This document shows positions 28,047 through 38,312 of a stretch of DNA of 64,000 bases, piece by piece (position 1 is the stretch's first letter; every line of letters starts with the position of its first letter). The notes beneath the pieces were generated by a model that was not told the DNA's origin, made no database searches, and saw only the letters and a list, made by a program, of their open reading frames with translations. The stretch comes from Candidatus Aphodousia faecipullorum (GTDB lineage: Bacteria; Pseudomonadota; Gammaproteobacteria; Burkholderiales; Burkholderiaceae_F). The stretch covers positions 1-64,000 of the forward strand of contig DVNR01000053.1 of assembly GCA_018714205.1 (NCBI GenBank). Reading direction: 5' to 3'. Made by a program: the position numbers and the translations under genes.

Positions 28047-28718
28047 TTAAAGCGGTAAAAGTTGCGACTGTTCCGTTAGGTGATGACGCAGTAGTTCGGC
28101 GGCTTTTTGAGATTCTCCCATCCGAATGGCGCGAAGAATTTCTCGTTCTTGATGCGCAACGTCCAAAAAGAACTGACGATCCATCTTGGCTACACGGTCG
28201 CTCGTTTTTTCAAAATAGGTTACCAAAACACCGGAGAAGACCTGCAACACACGGTTACCGCACCCCTCCAACAACAGCAAATGAAACTCCCGGTCGTAGC
28301 GGTCAGCGACCAAAGGTTCATCCGCATGCTCCTCGATTTTGGTAAGCGTCATTTCCAACCTTGAGGCAAGCGCCGGTGTGATTCGTCGACTCACCAGAGG
28401 AATCAATGAACATTCAACCAATGCCCGTGCTTCGATGAATTCCTGAATGTCAAAATTTGCGACATCAAAACGCATTTGAATTTGGCTGCGAAGACTGTTT
28501 GCTCCTACCTCACGCACTGTGGTCCCGCGCTTGGGTGTGCGAACCAAAATACCCATCTGCGTCAAAATATCCAATTCCTTGCGAATTCGATATCGAGTGA
28601 CCCCAAAACGCTTGGCTAATTCTGTCTCTGTGTCAATGCGTTCTCCATTACGAGCTTGAGCCTGCAAATGATCTCGGATCTTTTCAAACAAATTGTCGTT
28701 ATTTTGCATTTTGAGCAT
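28047..28718 (-). CDS. GntR-family (FadR/FCD type) transcriptional regulator
   Basis: A 223-residue regulator. The N-terminal winged helix is TETELAKRFGVTRYRIRKELDIL followed by LVRTPKRGTTVRE. An all-helical FCD ligand domain follows, with EFIEARALVECSLIPL, a metal-site-type DREFHLLLLEGCG, and HQEREILRAIRMGE. FCD regulators usually bind carboxylic acids. It is divergent from the first Dcu carrier across 347 bases that hold a good palindrome, and convergent with the MmgE/PrpD gene. This supports control of dicarboxylate transport. The start at 28718 or 28709 is not decided by a ribosome site. Confidence 0.88.
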   Translation of the reverse strand: MLKMQNNDNLFEKIRDHLQAQARNGERIDTETELAKRFGVTRYRIRKELDILTQMGILVRTPKRGTTVREVGANSLRSQIQMRFDVANFDIQEFIEARALVECSLIPLVSRRITPALASRLEMTLTKIEEHADEPLVADRYDREFHLLLLEGCGNRVLQVFSGVLVTYFEKTSDRVAKMDRQFFLDVAHQEREILRAIRMGESQKAAELLRHHLTEQSQLLPL

Positions 28719-28905
28719 CCGGGTTGAAATTAACAGGCAGAATTATATCCAGATTATTCGCTAACTATCCGACTCAAAAACAGTTTTTAGGTATATTCAC
28801 TCACTCTTCAACAATTTGTTTTTGTCGGCAATTTAGTGTTTTCCCGGAGGTATTAGCCAATATATTTTTTAGAATTTCTCAATTTTCTTAAATAAAACAC
28901 TTGGT

Positions 28906-28924
28906 TATCAACAACACGTTGATA
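28906..28924. promoter_or_regulatory. Palindrome in the gntR-dcu intergenic region
   Basis: TATCAAC and GTTGATA arms are separated by AACAC (perfect 7-5-7 dyad) within the 28719-29065 divergent gap. It lies about 140 bases before the carrier ATG. TCGACATT also occurs twice just downstream (around 28940-28970). The dyad is a candidate operator for the adjacent GntR protein. The rest of the gap is AT-rich with no gene. Confidence 0.5.
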
Positions 28925-29065
28925 TTGCTCATTAATTTGTCGACATTTGTTCGATTTTTCGACATTGAAAATTCAACAAAAGACGAATACGATTACGCCA
29001 ATTTGAGACAGGGTGGTGTAATGCCCTGCCGAACTTCGACTCTCTTTTAAACCAAGGAAGAAAAA

Positions 29066-30400
29066 ATGGTTGATCTCCAATTTTGGCTTCAGCTCATTGT
29101 CGTGCTCTTCTGCTTGGCCGTTGGCGGTCGCTTTGGCGGCGTTGGCTTAGGCGCTGCAGGCGGCTTCGGTGTGAGCATTTTAGTTCTCGGTTTTGACATG
29201 CAACCGGGTTCTCCCCCCGTTTCAGTTCTTTTGATTATCACGGCCGTCATTGCCTGTACTAGTGTTTTGCAGGGTTCAGGTGGCTTGGATTATTTGGTTG
29301 GACTTGCTGAAAAACTTCTCCGCAAGTGGCCTCGCGCAATTAACTTCGTCGGCCCGATTGTTTGCTCTATTTTCGTGATTTTCGTCGGAACAGCCTACGT
29401 CGCTTTCGCTGTGTATCCGGTGGTGGCTGAAGTGGCAGCTTCTGCCAAGATCCGTCCGGAACGCGCAGTTTCAGCCTCAGTGATCTGCGCTGGCATCGGT
29501 GTGATGGCCAGTCCAATGAGCGCAGCCATGGCCGCCATGGTCGGCATCATGTCCGCTTACGGTTACACCTTGCTGGATATTTTGTCCGTTTCCATGCCAA
29601 CCTTCTTCATCGCCGTGATCTGTGCCTGTTTGTCCGTGAACTGGCGCGGTAGCGAACTTGAGAAGGATCCGGTGTTCCTGCATCGTGTGAAAACGGGGCA
29701 ATATACCGAATTGCACGTGACCCATGCCGATCGCATTACCGCAGAACCCAGCAAGGCTGCCAAGATTGGCGTGCTGATCTTTGCTATTGGCATTTTGACC
29801 TCCATTACGATTGGCTCTTCCGAAACGTTGCGTCCGTCTTGGGAAGTTGCCGGAAAGATCAGCCAATTGCCGATTCCGTCTTTAATCCAAATGGTCATGC
29901 TCGCAACAGCCCTTGTCATCATCGTTGTTTGCAAGGTGCCAAGTGACAAGTTTGCTTCGGGCTCTGTCTTCCGCTCTGGTCTGATCGGTGTGGTGGGCGT
30001 CTTCGGTATTTCATGGTTGACGGGCACTTTCTTTGACACGCATAAGGATGTGTTCGTTCACTACTTCTCCGACATTGCAAGTTCTTCGCCGATCATTTTC
30101 TGCTTAGTTTGCTTCTGCTTCAGCTCCGTGATCTTCTCTCCGACTGTAAGCACAACCATTTTGATGCCGATTGGTTTAGCCCTAGGGTTGAATCCTCAAT
30201 TGCTTGTCGGCATTTGGGCTTCGTGCTACGGCGACTTCGTGATCCCGGGCGGCGCTCAAATCGGTTGCACGGCCTTTGACCGTACTGGCACCACTAAGCT
30301 GGGCAGTTTCGTGTTTAACCACAGCTACATGCGACCGGGTTTGTGTTTTGTGGTCAGCGGCACGATTGCTGGTTACTTCATCTCGCAAATCATGCTTTAA
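29066..30400 (+). CDS. Anaerobic C4-dicarboxylate transporter, DcuA/DcuB family (first copy)
   Basis: A 444-residue inner-membrane carrier with about 10-12 hydrophobic segments. The opening FWLQLIVVLFCLAVGGRFGGVGLGAAGG and the stretch TAVIACTSVLQGSGGLDYLVGLAEKLLRKWP match the Dcu family start. FVGTAYVAFAVYPVVAEVA and VICAGIGVMASPMSAAMAAM follow. In E. coli DcuA and DcuB exchange fumarate, malate or aspartate for succinate under anaerobic conditions. AAGGAAG precedes the ATG. Single-gene unit with its own terminator; a paralogue follows. Which dicarboxylate it prefers is unknown. Confidence 0.9.
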   Translation: MVDLQFWLQLIVVLFCLAVGGRFGGVGLGAAGGFGVSILVLGFDMQPGSPPVSVLLIITAVIACTSVLQGSGGLDYLVGLAEKLLRKWPRAINFVGPIVCSIFVIFVGTAYVAFAVYPVVAEVAASAKIRPERAVSASVICAGIGVMASPMSAAMAAMVGIMSAYGYTLLDILSVSMPTFFIAVICACLSVNWRGSELEKDPVFLHRVKTGQYTELHVTHADRITAEPSKAAKIGVLIFAIGILTSITIGSSETLRPSWEVAGKISQLPIPSLIQMVMLATALVIIVVCKVPSDKFASGSVFRSGLIGVVGVFGISWLTGTFFDTHKDVFVHYFSDIASSSPIIFCLVCFCFSSVIFSPTVSTTILMPIGLALGLNPQLLVGIWASCYGDFVIPGGAQIGCTAFDRTGTTKLGSFVFNHSYMRPGLCFVVSGTIAGYFISQIML

Positions 30401-30420
30401 TGTAAAAACTGCATTTTAAG

Positions 30421-30459
30421 AAAACCGGTTGAAGCCAATGCTTCGACCGGTTTTATTTT
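30421..30459 (+). terminator. Rho-independent terminator of the first Dcu gene
   Basis: AAAACCGGTTGAAGC and GCTTCGACCGGTTTT arms (one G-T pair) around CAAT, followed by ATTTTC. Confidence 0.88.
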
Positions 30460-30619
30460 CCCCAAAAACAGTTTTCTGTTTCTTTGTAAAGATTTGATCG
30501 CTTATTTGTTTAGCGCAACAAAACGAAGCTTTGTATACCTTTCGAACACTAACTTATTGGATAATCGCGACTTATCAGACTAAAGAGTACCCGGAAATAC
30601 GTAAAAGAAAGGATTAAAC

Positions 30620-31969
30620 ATGGTGGGCACGGACTTTTGGCTACAGTTTCTGTTGGTCCTAATGTGCTTATTTTATGGCGCACGAAAAGGCGGTATCGCA
30701 CTAGGATTCTTAGGAGGTGTAGGGCTCATTGTTTTGACCTTCGTCTTTAGCTTACCCGCCGGGAAGCCCCCCATTGATGTTATTTTGACTATCTTGGCTG
30801 TAGTATGCGCCTCTTCGACATTACAGTCGGCAGGAGGCTTGGATTGCTTATTGCAAGTGGCAGAAAAGTTCTTACGTAAACACCCTCGTTATGTTTGCTT
30901 TTTCTCGCCTTACGTCTGTTGGTTTTTGACAGTCCTATGCGGCACGGGTCACGTCGTTTACACAATGTTGCCCGTTATTTACGATATTTCCATCAAAAAT
31001 AACATTCGACCCGAACGACCGATGGCGGCCTCTTCTATCGCTTCGCAAATGGGCATCATTTGCTCACCTGCCGCCGTTGCGACCGTTTCATCCATCGCCA
31101 TGCTAGAAGGTTATACCATTAACGGCGAACCTTTTGATTTTATTGATCTTTTCGCAATCACAATTCCTGGTGGCTTTATTGGGGTCTTTTTTGTCGGCTT
31201 GTTTTCCATGTTCAGAGGACAGGATCTCGATCGTGATGAAAAGTTCCAAAAGCTGATCGCCAAACCGGAAATGAAAAAGTATGTTTATGGCGAAACGACC
31301 ACGTTGATGAATCAGCGATTCAACACAAGACAATGGTTTTCCTTATGGCTTTTTCTCGGCATCATCGGATTGATTGCCCTTCTCGGCATGTACCCTGAAT
31401 TCCGTCCGACAATAAGCGGCACCGCCATGTCCATGACACAAATCCTTCAAGTGATTATGTTGACTGGAGGTGCGTTAATGATCATCTTTTGCGGTGTCAA
31501 CGCTTCTGATATCGCAAAAAACAGCGTCTTTCGCGCAGGCGTAGCCGCAGTCGTGGCAGTGTATGGTGTTGTCTGGATGACCGATACGATGATCGCCGCT
31601 CATTTGGACGAAGTGAAGTCTGTTCTGCTTCATATTGTCAAAGAGTCCCCTTGGACGTACGCGGTGGTTTTACTACTCGTCTCCAAATTGGTCAATTCTC
31701 AAGGAGCGGCATTGGCCATTGTTGTACCAGCTGCGTTAGGCGTTGGCGTTCCCCCTGGAATCATTATTGCGTTTTCTGCGGCGTGCTATGGCTACTACAT
31801 CCTTCCGACCTATCCTTCGGACTTGGCAGCCATTCAATTTGACCGATCTGGCACTACACACATCGGTCGATTTGTGATTAACCATTCCTTCATAGCGCCA
31901 GGATTAATTGGCGTGATCTCTGCAAGCATCACGGGCTACATTTTGGCAACGATTTATAACTTTATTTGA
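30620..31969 (+). CDS. Anaerobic C4-dicarboxylate transporter, DcuA/DcuB family (second copy)
   Basis: A 449-residue paralogue of the previous gene: [73 protein letters not shown] and [23 protein letters not shown]. These are nearer to the classical DcuA/DcuB sequences than the first copy, which has lost several of these residues. AAAGGATT precedes the ATG. It has its own 220-base upstream region and a terminator, so the two carriers are probably expressed under different conditions. Confidence 0.9.
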   Translation: MVGTDFWLQFLLVLMCLFYGARKGGIALGFLGGVGLIVLTFVFSLPAGKPPIDVILTILAVVCASSTLQSAGGLDCLLQVAEKFLRKHPRYVCFFSPYVCWFLTVLCGTGHVVYTMLPVIYDISIKNNIRPERPMAASSIASQMGIICSPAAVATVSSIAMLEGYTINGEPFDFIDLFAITIPGGFIGVFFVGLFSMFRGQDLDRDEKFQKLIAKPEMKKYVYGETTTLMNQRFNTRQWFSLWLFLGIIGLIALLGMYPEFRPTISGTAMSMTQILQVIMLTGGALMIIFCGVNASDIAKNSVFRAGVAAVVAVYGVVWMTDTMIAAHLDEVKSVLLHIVKESPWTYAVVLLLVSKLVNSQGAALAIVVPAALGVGVPPGIIIAFSAACYGYYILPTYPSDLAAIQFDRSGTTHIGRFVINHSFIAPGLIGVISASITGYILATIYNFI

Positions 31970-32010
31970 AAAAGCTCTCCAACCCCTGACTTGGGATCGA
32001 GAGAGCTTTT
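31970..32010. terminator. Terminator between second Dcu gene and galU
   Basis: AAAGCTCTC and GAGAGCTTTT arms enclose a 20-base loop between convergent genes, with T-rich flank on the plus strand. Confidence 0.7.
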
Positions 32011-32035
32011 CTGTATCGATTAGCGAAGGTCCAAG

Positions 32036-32878
32036 CTACAAAGCAATGCTGTAACCCGCTTTGCGGGCAAAGCGAATCGTCGCATCCAAGAAGCCTTGCT
32101 TAGAGCCACAGTCATACCGAATTCCATCAAAGCGATGTGAGTATGTGCAACCTAAATCCAGCTGTGAAGCAATGGCATCTGTTAACTGAATTTCGCCTCC
32201 GACTCCTTTTTGAACTTTCTTTAAACGTTCAAAGATTTCCGGCTCCAACACATAGCGACCGATCACCGCCAAAGTGGAAGGCGCGGCATCCGGATCAGGT
32301 TTTTCCACCATGCAATGCACCCGGCTGGTCACCGTTTGACTATCTTCCACACCAACAATACCGTACTTATTTGTCTCAGACTTCGGCACATCCTGAACCG
32401 CCAAAATATTGCCGCCTCCCAAAGCGCGACGAGCATCAATCAACTGGCCGATAGCCGCCTGTTGAGCATCGATCAAATCATCGGCGAGCATCACAGCGAA
32501 GGGTTCATCGCCCACCACAGGTTGAGCGCAGAGCACAGCGTGCCCCAGACCCAAAGGCTCCGGTTGGCGAATATAAATGAAAGTGACCCCCATTGGCGCA
32601 ATGGAACGGACTGTTTGCAAAAGCTCCTTTTTCCCCTTTTCAATCAGCTCCCGCTCCAACATTGGCGCTTTGTCAAAATGATCCTCAATCGCACGCTTAT
32701 AACGACCAGTGATAAAAATCATTTCAGTGATCCCAGCCGCATAAGCTTCCTCAACAGCGTATTGAATCAACGGTTTATCTACCACTGGAAGCATTTCTTT
32801 TGGCATGGCTTTGGTCGCCGGTAAAAAACGGGTACCAAGACCCGCAACCGGAAATACGACTTTACGTACGTCTTTCAT
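32036..32878 (-). CDS. galU: UTP-glucose-1-phosphate uridylyltransferase
   Basis: Makes UDP-glucose from UTP and glucose-1-phosphate for LPS and other glycans. 280 residues, beginning [40 protein letters not shown], which holds the nucleotide loop and catalytic residues. VMLADDLID and [12 protein letters not shown] follow. The ORF-track start adds 38 residues with no family match; the ATG at 32878 has AGAGGA eight bases upstream and is preferred. Its product feeds galE at 41.9 kb. Confidence 0.95.
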   Translation of the reverse strand: MKDVRKVVFPVAGLGTRFLPATKAMPKEMLPVVDKPLIQYAVEEAYAAGITEMIFITGRYKRAIEDHFDKAPMLERELIEKGKKELLQTVRSIAPMGVTFIYIRQPEPLGLGHAVLCAQPVVGDEPFAVMLADDLIDAQQAAIGQLIDARRALGGGNILAVQDVPKSETNKYGIVGVEDSQTVTSRVHCMVEKPDPDAAPSTLAVIGRYVLEPEIFERLKKVQKGVGGEIQLTDAIASQLDLGCTYSHRFDGIRYDCGSKQGFLDATIRFARKAGYSIAL

Positions 32879-33205
32879 GAAAAAATCCTCTACTGTATGC
32901 TCTGAAGAAGACTGTGCCTGAATAGGCCAGACACTAGAAGTATAACCAACAAGACCAGCAAAACTGGAAACTGAACTTTGTCTTTGCAACAAATCGAAAC
33001 GGCAAAATCTTTAAATTCTTAAGCACGAGACAAAGTTTTGAGTTTCGGCAAGGCCTTTGACTATTCAGATAAAAATAGGCAAAACGTCTGACGCTTATCT
33101 AAAGCTTTATCAGTAAACTACTCCAAGAATTTACTCTGAATGCGGGATTTCACCTATGTGACAATCCATTGCAAAATTTAGTCAACTTTCCAAAAAGAGG
33201 GAAAA
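32879..33205. other. Divergent intergenic region galU / fumarase
   Basis: 327 bases without a supported gene. It must hold both promoters; no strong -35/-10 pair, hairpin or repeat could be singled out. The fumarase ribosome site AAAGAGGG lies at its right end. Confidence 0.4.
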
Positions 33206-34855
33206 ATGGCTCCGGCTGTTGAATTTAAGTATGCCCCGATGTTCCAAGTCGGGCGAGATGATACAGAATATTATTTATTAACAAAGGATTACGTCTCAGA
33301 AGGCGACTTTGAAGGTCGAAAAATCTTAAAGGTTCAGCCTGAAGCATTGACAATGTTAGCCCGTCAATGCTTCCATGATGCCAATTTCATGTTGCGTCGA
33401 AAACACAACGAGCAAGTGGCAAGCATTTTGAAAGATCCCGAAGCCTCGGACAACGACAAATACGTTGCATTGACATTCCTTCGAAATGCCGAAGTTTCAG
33501 TCAAGGGTGAATTGCCATTTTGCCAGGACACCGGCACAGCAATTATTCACGCAGAAAAAGGACAGGCCGTTTGGACAGGTTTTTCCGATGAGGAGGCGTT
33601 GTCATTGGGCGTGTTTCAAACTTACGTCACGGATAACTTGCGTTATTCGCAAAACGCGCCGCTCTCAATGTATGAGGAAAAAAATACAAAATGCAACCTT
33701 CCTGCTCAAATTGACATCGAGGCTGTGCAAGGCGACGAGTATCGTTTTCTTTGCGTAGTCAAGGGCGGCGGCTCAGCCAACAAATCTTTCCTCTTTCAAG
33801 AAACAAAAGCTATTTTGAATCCAGGCACGCTCGTTCCTTACTTGATTGAGAAAATTAAAACTTTTGGAACCTCCGCCTGCCCACCTTACCATATCGCAAT
33901 CGTAATCGGCGGAACCACAGTTGAGCGGACGATGCTCACCGTGAAACTTGCCTCAACGCATTATTATGACAACCTCCCCACCTCCGGGGATGAAACTGGA
34001 CGAGCTTTCCGTGACTTGGAACTTGAGCAAACACTTTTCCAAGCGGCCTGTAACCTCGGATTGGGTGCGCAATTCGGCGGTAAATATTATGCACACGATA
34101 TCCGAGTCATCAGATTGCCTCGCCATGGCGCCAGTTGCCCGGTAGGCATAGGCGTCAGCTGTTCAGCCGATCGCAATATTCGTGCGAAAATTAATAAAGA
34201 CGGCGTCTGGATTGAAAAACTTGATGACAATCCTGCCTCACTCATTCCCGAAGAGTTCCGAAACGAAACTGAAGGGCAAACCATAAAAATTGACCTGTCG
34301 CGTCCGATGAGCGAAGTTTGCAAGGAACTTTCCAAGTATCCTGTGGCAACCCGCGTTTCATTGACGGGCACCGTCATTGTCGCCCGCGACATCGCACACG
34401 CTCGAATGAAAGAGCTGCTCGACAACGGTCAAGAGCTCCCGCAATACATCAAAGATCACCCGGTGCTCTACGCTGGTCCGGCGAAAACGCCTCAAGGCTA
34501 TCCCTGTGGCTCCTTAGGTCCCACCACCTCAAACCGCATGGATCCTTACGTGAACCTATTCCAAGAAAACGGTGGTTCGTTGCTGATGATTGGCAAAGGA
34601 AATCGCACCCAACAAGTCACAGATGCTTGCAAAACGCATGGTGGCTTCTATTTAGGCACAATCGGTGGTGTGGCAGCCGTTTTGGCTGAACACAGCATCA
34701 AAAGTTTAAAGTGCATTGAATGGCCCGACCTTGGCATGGAAGCGGTCTATCAGATTGAAGTCCAAGACTTCCCCGCCTTTATTTTGGTCGATGACAAAGG
34801 CAATGATTTCTTCAAAACCATTCAGCCTCAACATCAAATAAAGTGCGCTAAATAA
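33206..34855 (+). CDS. Class I fumarate hydratase (iron-sulfur type)
   Basis: Interconverts fumarate and malate using an oxygen-sensitive 4Fe-4S cluster; 549 residues, the length of E. coli FumA/FumB. The N-terminal alpha region has [32 protein letters not shown] and [36 protein letters not shown] carries a cluster-ligand cysteine. The C-terminal beta region has [15 protein letters not shown] and [26 protein letters not shown]. Together with the two Dcu carriers it supports anaerobic fumarate/malate metabolism. Single-gene unit with terminator. Confidence 0.95.
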   Translation: MAPAVEFKYAPMFQVGRDDTEYYLLTKDYVSEGDFEGRKILKVQPEALTMLARQCFHDANFMLRRKHNEQVASILKDPEASDNDKYVALTFLRNAEVSVKGELPFCQDTGTAIIHAEKGQAVWTGFSDEEALSLGVFQTYVTDNLRYSQNAPLSMYEEKNTKCNLPAQIDIEAVQGDEYRFLCVVKGGGSANKSFLFQETKAILNPGTLVPYLIEKIKTFGTSACPPYHIAIVIGGTTVERTMLTVKLASTHYYDNLPTSGDETGRAFRDLELEQTLFQAACNLGLGAQFGGKYYAHDIRVIRLPRHGASCPVGIGVSCSADRNIRAKINKDGVWIEKLDDNPASLIPEEFRNETEGQTIKIDLSRPMSEVCKELSKYPVATRVSLTGTVIVARDIAHARMKELLDNGQELPQYIKDHPVLYAGPAKTPQGYPCGSLGPTTSNRMDPYVNLFQENGGSLLMIGKGNRTQQVTDACKTHGGFYLGTIGGVAAVLAEHSIKSLKCIEWPDLGMEAVYQIEVQDFPAFILVDDKGNDFFKTIQPQHQIKCAK

Positions 34856-34877
34856 CCATCTGCGCACATTCATTATT

Positions 34878-34913
34878 TCGGCTCTATTTGGAAAAATAGA
34901 GCCGATTTTTTAG
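34878..34913 (+). terminator. Rho-independent terminator of the fumarase gene
   Basis: TCGGCTCTATTT and AAATAGAGCCGA arms around GGAA, followed by TTTTTTAG. Confidence 0.92.
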
Positions 34914-34976
34914 TGGTTTCGCGCGAAACGAAAATGTTCTATAGTGTTAGCACTTTTTCTTGTTGGCATTTGCACC

Positions 34977-35804
34977 ATGTTTTCTTTCAAAAACGCAGAT
35001 AAAGTCACTGTAATCGGCGATGTTCACGGTTGTCTTCCTACACTAGAAAAACTTTTGAACCGCATTGACAAGGATATGCCTCTGATATTTATAGGTGACA
35101 TCATTAATCGCGGCCCGCAATCTCTGGAAACGCTTCGCTTGATTCGATCATTAGGTAAGCGAGCCCGTGTCATTCTCGGCAATCATGATATGCACTTTCT
35201 AGCAACCGCGGCAGGCAACGGCAAAGCTAACCGACGCGACACGATCGCTGAAATTTTTAATGCTCCCGACGCGCAAGAGCTCATTGACTGGATGCGCCAT
35301 CAACGCCTTATGTATCGTTGGAAAGAGTACACCTTCGTGCATGCCGCTATCGATCCTGCGTGGAGCATCAAGGAAGCCGACGAACTTGCTGGGGAAGTCC
35401 ACGACATTCTGAGAAGCAAACACTGGAAAGATGCGTTGAAAGAAATGTATGGCAAGGACCTTTGGGATCCAAAACTAAAGGGTAGCGCCAGAATGCGCGC
35501 AATACTCAACGGTTTCACTCGGATTCGATTCGTTGATAAAAAAGGGGTTCCTGACTACAAAGCGAAAGAGTCTCCGCAAGCCGTGGGAGCGGATTTAATG
35601 CCTTGGTTCGACTACCCTAACCGAAAAACTGCCAACGACACCATTGTTTTTGGCCATTGGTCAACGCTAGGCCTCATCCTCAGGCCGCACATCATCGCGT
35701 TGGATACGGGTTGCATTTGGGGAGGATCCTTGACTGCGATTGAACTGCCATCACGCCGCATCATCCAGGAAAAAGCTCCGCAGTACCTAGACCCTCTCGC
35801 CTAG
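34977..35804 (+). CDS. apaH: Symmetrical bis(5'-nucleosyl)-tetraphosphatase
   Basis: Hydrolyses Ap4A to two ADP and can remove Np4N caps from RNA. 275 residues with calcineurin-type metal motifs: VIGDVHGC, FIGDIINRGPQS, ILGNHDMHFLA, FVHAAIDPAW and FGHWSTLG. The ORF-track start is a GTG 11 codons upstream; the ATG at 34977 is the more usual start. It is convergent with plsC, 12 bases apart. Confidence 0.93.
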   Translation: MFSFKNADKVTVIGDVHGCLPTLEKLLNRIDKDMPLIFIGDIINRGPQSLETLRLIRSLGKRARVILGNHDMHFLATAAGNGKANRRDTIAEIFNAPDAQELIDWMRHQRLMYRWKEYTFVHAAIDPAWSIKEADELAGEVHDILRSKHWKDALKEMYGKDLWDPKLKGSARMRAILNGFTRIRFVDKKGVPDYKAKESPQAVGADLMPWFDYPNRKTANDTIVFGHWSTLGLILRPHIIALDTGCIWGGSLTAIELPSRRIIQEKAPQYLDPLA

Positions 35805-35816
35805 TCAACTTAAGAC

Positions 35817-36641
35817 TTACCCAACACTGCCGGGTTCTTTAGTGCTCGGCAGTGAGTCATTGCCAATCGCGTCACAATGATGCCTTAGCGGCTCTGGCGC
35901 ATCCTTCATCGGATCCTCAACTCCCATAGCGGCACTCATGAGTGCTGAAGCCTCTTTAGCCACCTCATGCCGTGTCTTTCCGTTGACATCAATCAATGGG
36001 AGAAATTTCATAGTCAACGCCAGCCCTGGGGTGCTTACAATGGTCCAAAGACAAGCGAAAATTTGAACATTAGCATACGACGCTTTAGTGGTCTTTCGAC
36101 CCTGTTCGGTATAACACAGAGCAACTGGCAATACGGGCGTTGCAGATAAAATTGCCGGTTCAATGAGATTGGCCTTTAGTGGCAGAAGTGTCAATCCAGG
36201 ACTTGTTCTGCCCTCCGGGAAAAGCATAATCGTCTGCTTATCCATCAAGGCGCCGCTGATTTGTTGATTCACCGTAATGATAGAACGGTGATTTTTCCGC
36301 TGAATAAACAGAGTATCCACCCCTTTGGCGATTCGACCGAAGACCGGCCAGTCTGCAATCTCGCTTTTTGCAATAAATCGTCCTGGTTTAACGGCATTGA
36401 GGGCAAAAATATCGATAAATGAAATGTGGTTGGCAACTATCAAGCAGGGTTTGTCATACACCTCGCCTTCAACAGACAGCTTCATGCCAACAATGCGCAT
36501 AAATGCGGCCGCCCACGTTTTAATCACTCCTCGTTTTTTCGCTGGTTGAACCCATTGCAAATACACTAACACCAGGATAATGCAGGCCAAAGCAAACAAT
36601 AAAGCCGCCAAAAACCGGAACGCTCCAATAACCTTGTACAT
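35817..36641 (-). CDS. plsC: 1-acyl-sn-glycerol-3-phosphate acyltransferase
   Basis: Makes phosphatidic acid by acylating lysophosphatidate at the inner membrane. 274 residues: an N-terminal membrane segment (FLAALLFALACIILVLVYL), then the catalytic block LIVANHISFIDIF (H-x4-D), and MLFPEGRTSPG for glycerol-phosphate binding. It lies five bases after ruvX. In Burkholderiales the region between ruvX and plsC often contains pyrR-pyrB-pyrC, which are absent here. Confidence 0.9.
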   Translation of the reverse strand: MYKVIGAFRFLAALLFALACIILVLVYLQWVQPAKKRGVIKTWAAAFMRIVGMKLSVEGEVYDKPCLIVANHISFIDIFALNAVKPGRFIAKSEIADWPVFGRIAKGVDTLFIQRKNHRSIITVNQQISGALMDKQTIMLFPEGRTSPGLTLLPLKANLIEPAILSATPVLPVALCYTEQGRKTTKASYANVQIFACLWTIVSTPGLALTMKFLPLIDVNGKTRHEVAKEASALMSAAMGVEDPMKDAPEPLRHHCDAIGNDSLPSTKEPGSVG

Positions 36642-36646
36642 TTTTA

Positions 36647-37039
36647 CTAATCTTTCTGAGAAGTTTCATCAAAATACTGTTGCAGTATGACTGCCGCCGC
36701 TTCGTCATCAATCCAGGTAGCATCACTGTCTACCACAACCGATGAATAGCGTTCGTCAACAAAATAAACGGGCAAATGGTAACGCCCTTGAAGCTGACGA
36801 GCAAACCGCTCGCATAGCGTCGTCATTTTGTGTGGCGTGCCATCGGGATGCCGCGGCAATCCCACCACAAAGGCATCGGGGCTCCAGTCCTCCACTAATT
36901 TTTCAATGCCAGACCATCGAGCGGCTTTTGTCTCTGAACGCACAATACAGAGAGGACGAGCCTCTTTTAGGAAAGTGTTGCCAACGGCAACGCCGATTCT
37001 TTTTTCACCAAAATCAAAACACAAAAGAGTTTCTTGCAT
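36647..37039 (-). CDS. ruvX: Holliday junction resolvase-like RuvX/YqgF
   Basis: An RNase H-fold nuclease, 130 residues, implicated in 16S rRNA 5'-end processing and Holliday junction resolution. LLCFDFGEKRIGVAVGN is the first catalytic Asp strand, AFVVGLPRHPDGTPHKMT follows, and VYFVDERYSSVVVD and IDDEAAAVILQQYFD close the active site. It shares one base with the yqgE stop (TGATG), so the two are coupled. Confidence 0.95.
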   Translation of the reverse strand: MQETLLCFDFGEKRIGVAVGNTFLKEARPLCIVRSETKAARWSGIEKLVEDWSPDAFVVGLPRHPDGTPHKMTTLCERFARQLQGRYHLPVYFVDERYSSVVVDSDATWIDDEAAAVILQQYFDETSQKD

Positions 37040-37614
37040 CAGGCGTGCCCCGTTTCTTTAGTCCAACCCTCTAGTCCAGAATCCGTCAGCCCCAAAAGCG
37101 CAAGTGCAGCCTCATAGCGCTTCGGCGCTGCGATGTCAAAAATGATTGATTCATCGGCTGGGGCCAATAACCAGCCGTTGGCTGTCAATTCATCTTCAAG
37201 TTGACCAGCGCTCCACCCTGAGTAACCGAGACTGACTAAAAATTTATCCGGTGATGTCTCTCCCCGCCCAATAGCTTCTAAAACATCTCGCGAAGTTGAC
37301 AACATCACTTGATCTGAGACCTGAAGCGTCGAATGAAAAATCTGGTACGGGCTATGCAACACAAAACCTCTTTCCATCTGCACTGGCCCACCATCATAGA
37401 GCCACTCCGAGTGCAATCGCTCTGATTGGCTTTCAATATCTAAACGCTCTAAAAGATTAGCAACGCTCAGAGCCATCGTACGATTAATCACAATCCCCAT
37501 TGCCCCACTTTCGGTGTGCTCACACAGATACACAACCGTTCGAGCAAAGGTTGGATCCAACATATTGGGAGCGGCAATCAAAAAATAATTTTTGTAAGAA
37601 ACAAACTTCGCCAT
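37039..37614 (-). CDS. yqgE: YqgE/AlgH family protein (DUF179)
   Basis: A 191-residue conserved protein of unknown biochemical role, usually paired with ruvX. Signatures are YFLIAAPNMLDPTFARTVVYLCEHTESGAMGIVINR, YDGGPVQMERGFVLHS and FLVSLGYSGWSAGQLEDELTANGWL. It is first in the yqgE-ruvX-plsC operon. Confidence 0.94.
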   Translation of the reverse strand: MAKFVSYKNYFLIAAPNMLDPTFARTVVYLCEHTESGAMGIVINRTMALSVANLLERLDIESQSERLHSEWLYDGGPVQMERGFVLHSPYQIFHSTLQVSDQVMLSTSRDVLEAIGRGETSPDKFLVSLGYSGWSAGQLEDELTANGWLLAPADESIIFDIAAPKRYEAALALLGLTDSGLEGWTKETGHA

Positions 37615-37695
37615 AATTCATATCTCCGTACGCCATATTGCCACACAATTGAGTGATCTGCGCTAAGATGGAAACACTTTTTTGCGAGGTGAAAC

Positions 37696-38235
37696 ATGAT
37701 CGAAAACGTTCTCGAAAAATTAACGTCACTTTTTAGTGAAAATCATGCAAATTTTCGCGTACTTGAGCATGAAGCCGCTGGAAAATCCAGTCGTTCGGTT
37801 GCTGAAATTCGAGGAACCGCTTTGGGGCAGGGAGCCAAGGCCCTTGTCTGTCATCTCAAAGGAAATGGCGTTAAATTGTACGTCTTGGCTGTGTTACCAG
37901 CCGATAAACAAGCCGACTTAGGCAAGTTAGCCATCCATTTTGGAGCGAGACGCGCCTCGCTTGCGAGCCCAGATGAAGTCATGGAATTAACCGGCTGTGT
38001 ATTCGGTGCTGTTCCTCCCGTGAGTTTTCATCCCGATTTAAAGCTAGTGGCCGATCCAAGCCTGTTCACTCGATATGACGAGCTAGCGTTCAATGCCGGC
38101 TTGTTGGATCACTCGATCATCATCAACACAAGGGATTATCAGCGAATCATTCACCCGGAAACTGTGAGTTTTCTCAAAGAAACATCAGAAATTCGCGAAA
38201 GCGAAATAAAGCCCCGTGAAAACCCTGCCGTGTAA
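37696..38235 (+). CDS. YbaK/EbsC-type aminoacyl-tRNA deacylase
   Basis: A 179-residue stand-alone editing domain related to the ProRS insertion domain, YbaK and ProXp proteins, which hydrolyse mischarged tRNAs in trans. Visible elements are FRVLEHEAAGKSSRSVAEIRG, GAKALVCHL with the conserved Lys, and LTGCVFGAVPPVSFHPDLKLVADPSLF with the G-x-x-P core. Which tRNA it edits cannot be told from sequence. GCGAGGTG lies upstream of the ATG. It is divergent from yqgE. Confidence 0.85.
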   Translation: MIENVLEKLTSLFSENHANFRVLEHEAAGKSSRSVAEIRGTALGQGAKALVCHLKGNGVKLYVLAVLPADKQADLGKLAIHFGARRASLASPDEVMELTGCVFGAVPPVSFHPDLKLVADPSLFTRYDELAFNAGLLDHSIIINTRDYQRIIHPETVSFLKETSEIRESEIKPRENPAV

Positions 38236-38312
38236 CTATTTCTTTTTGTCAGGGAAAGGAATATCATTTCGCCCTTTCTATTTTTAGGATCAAACGGTTA
38301 CCGTTTCCGACC

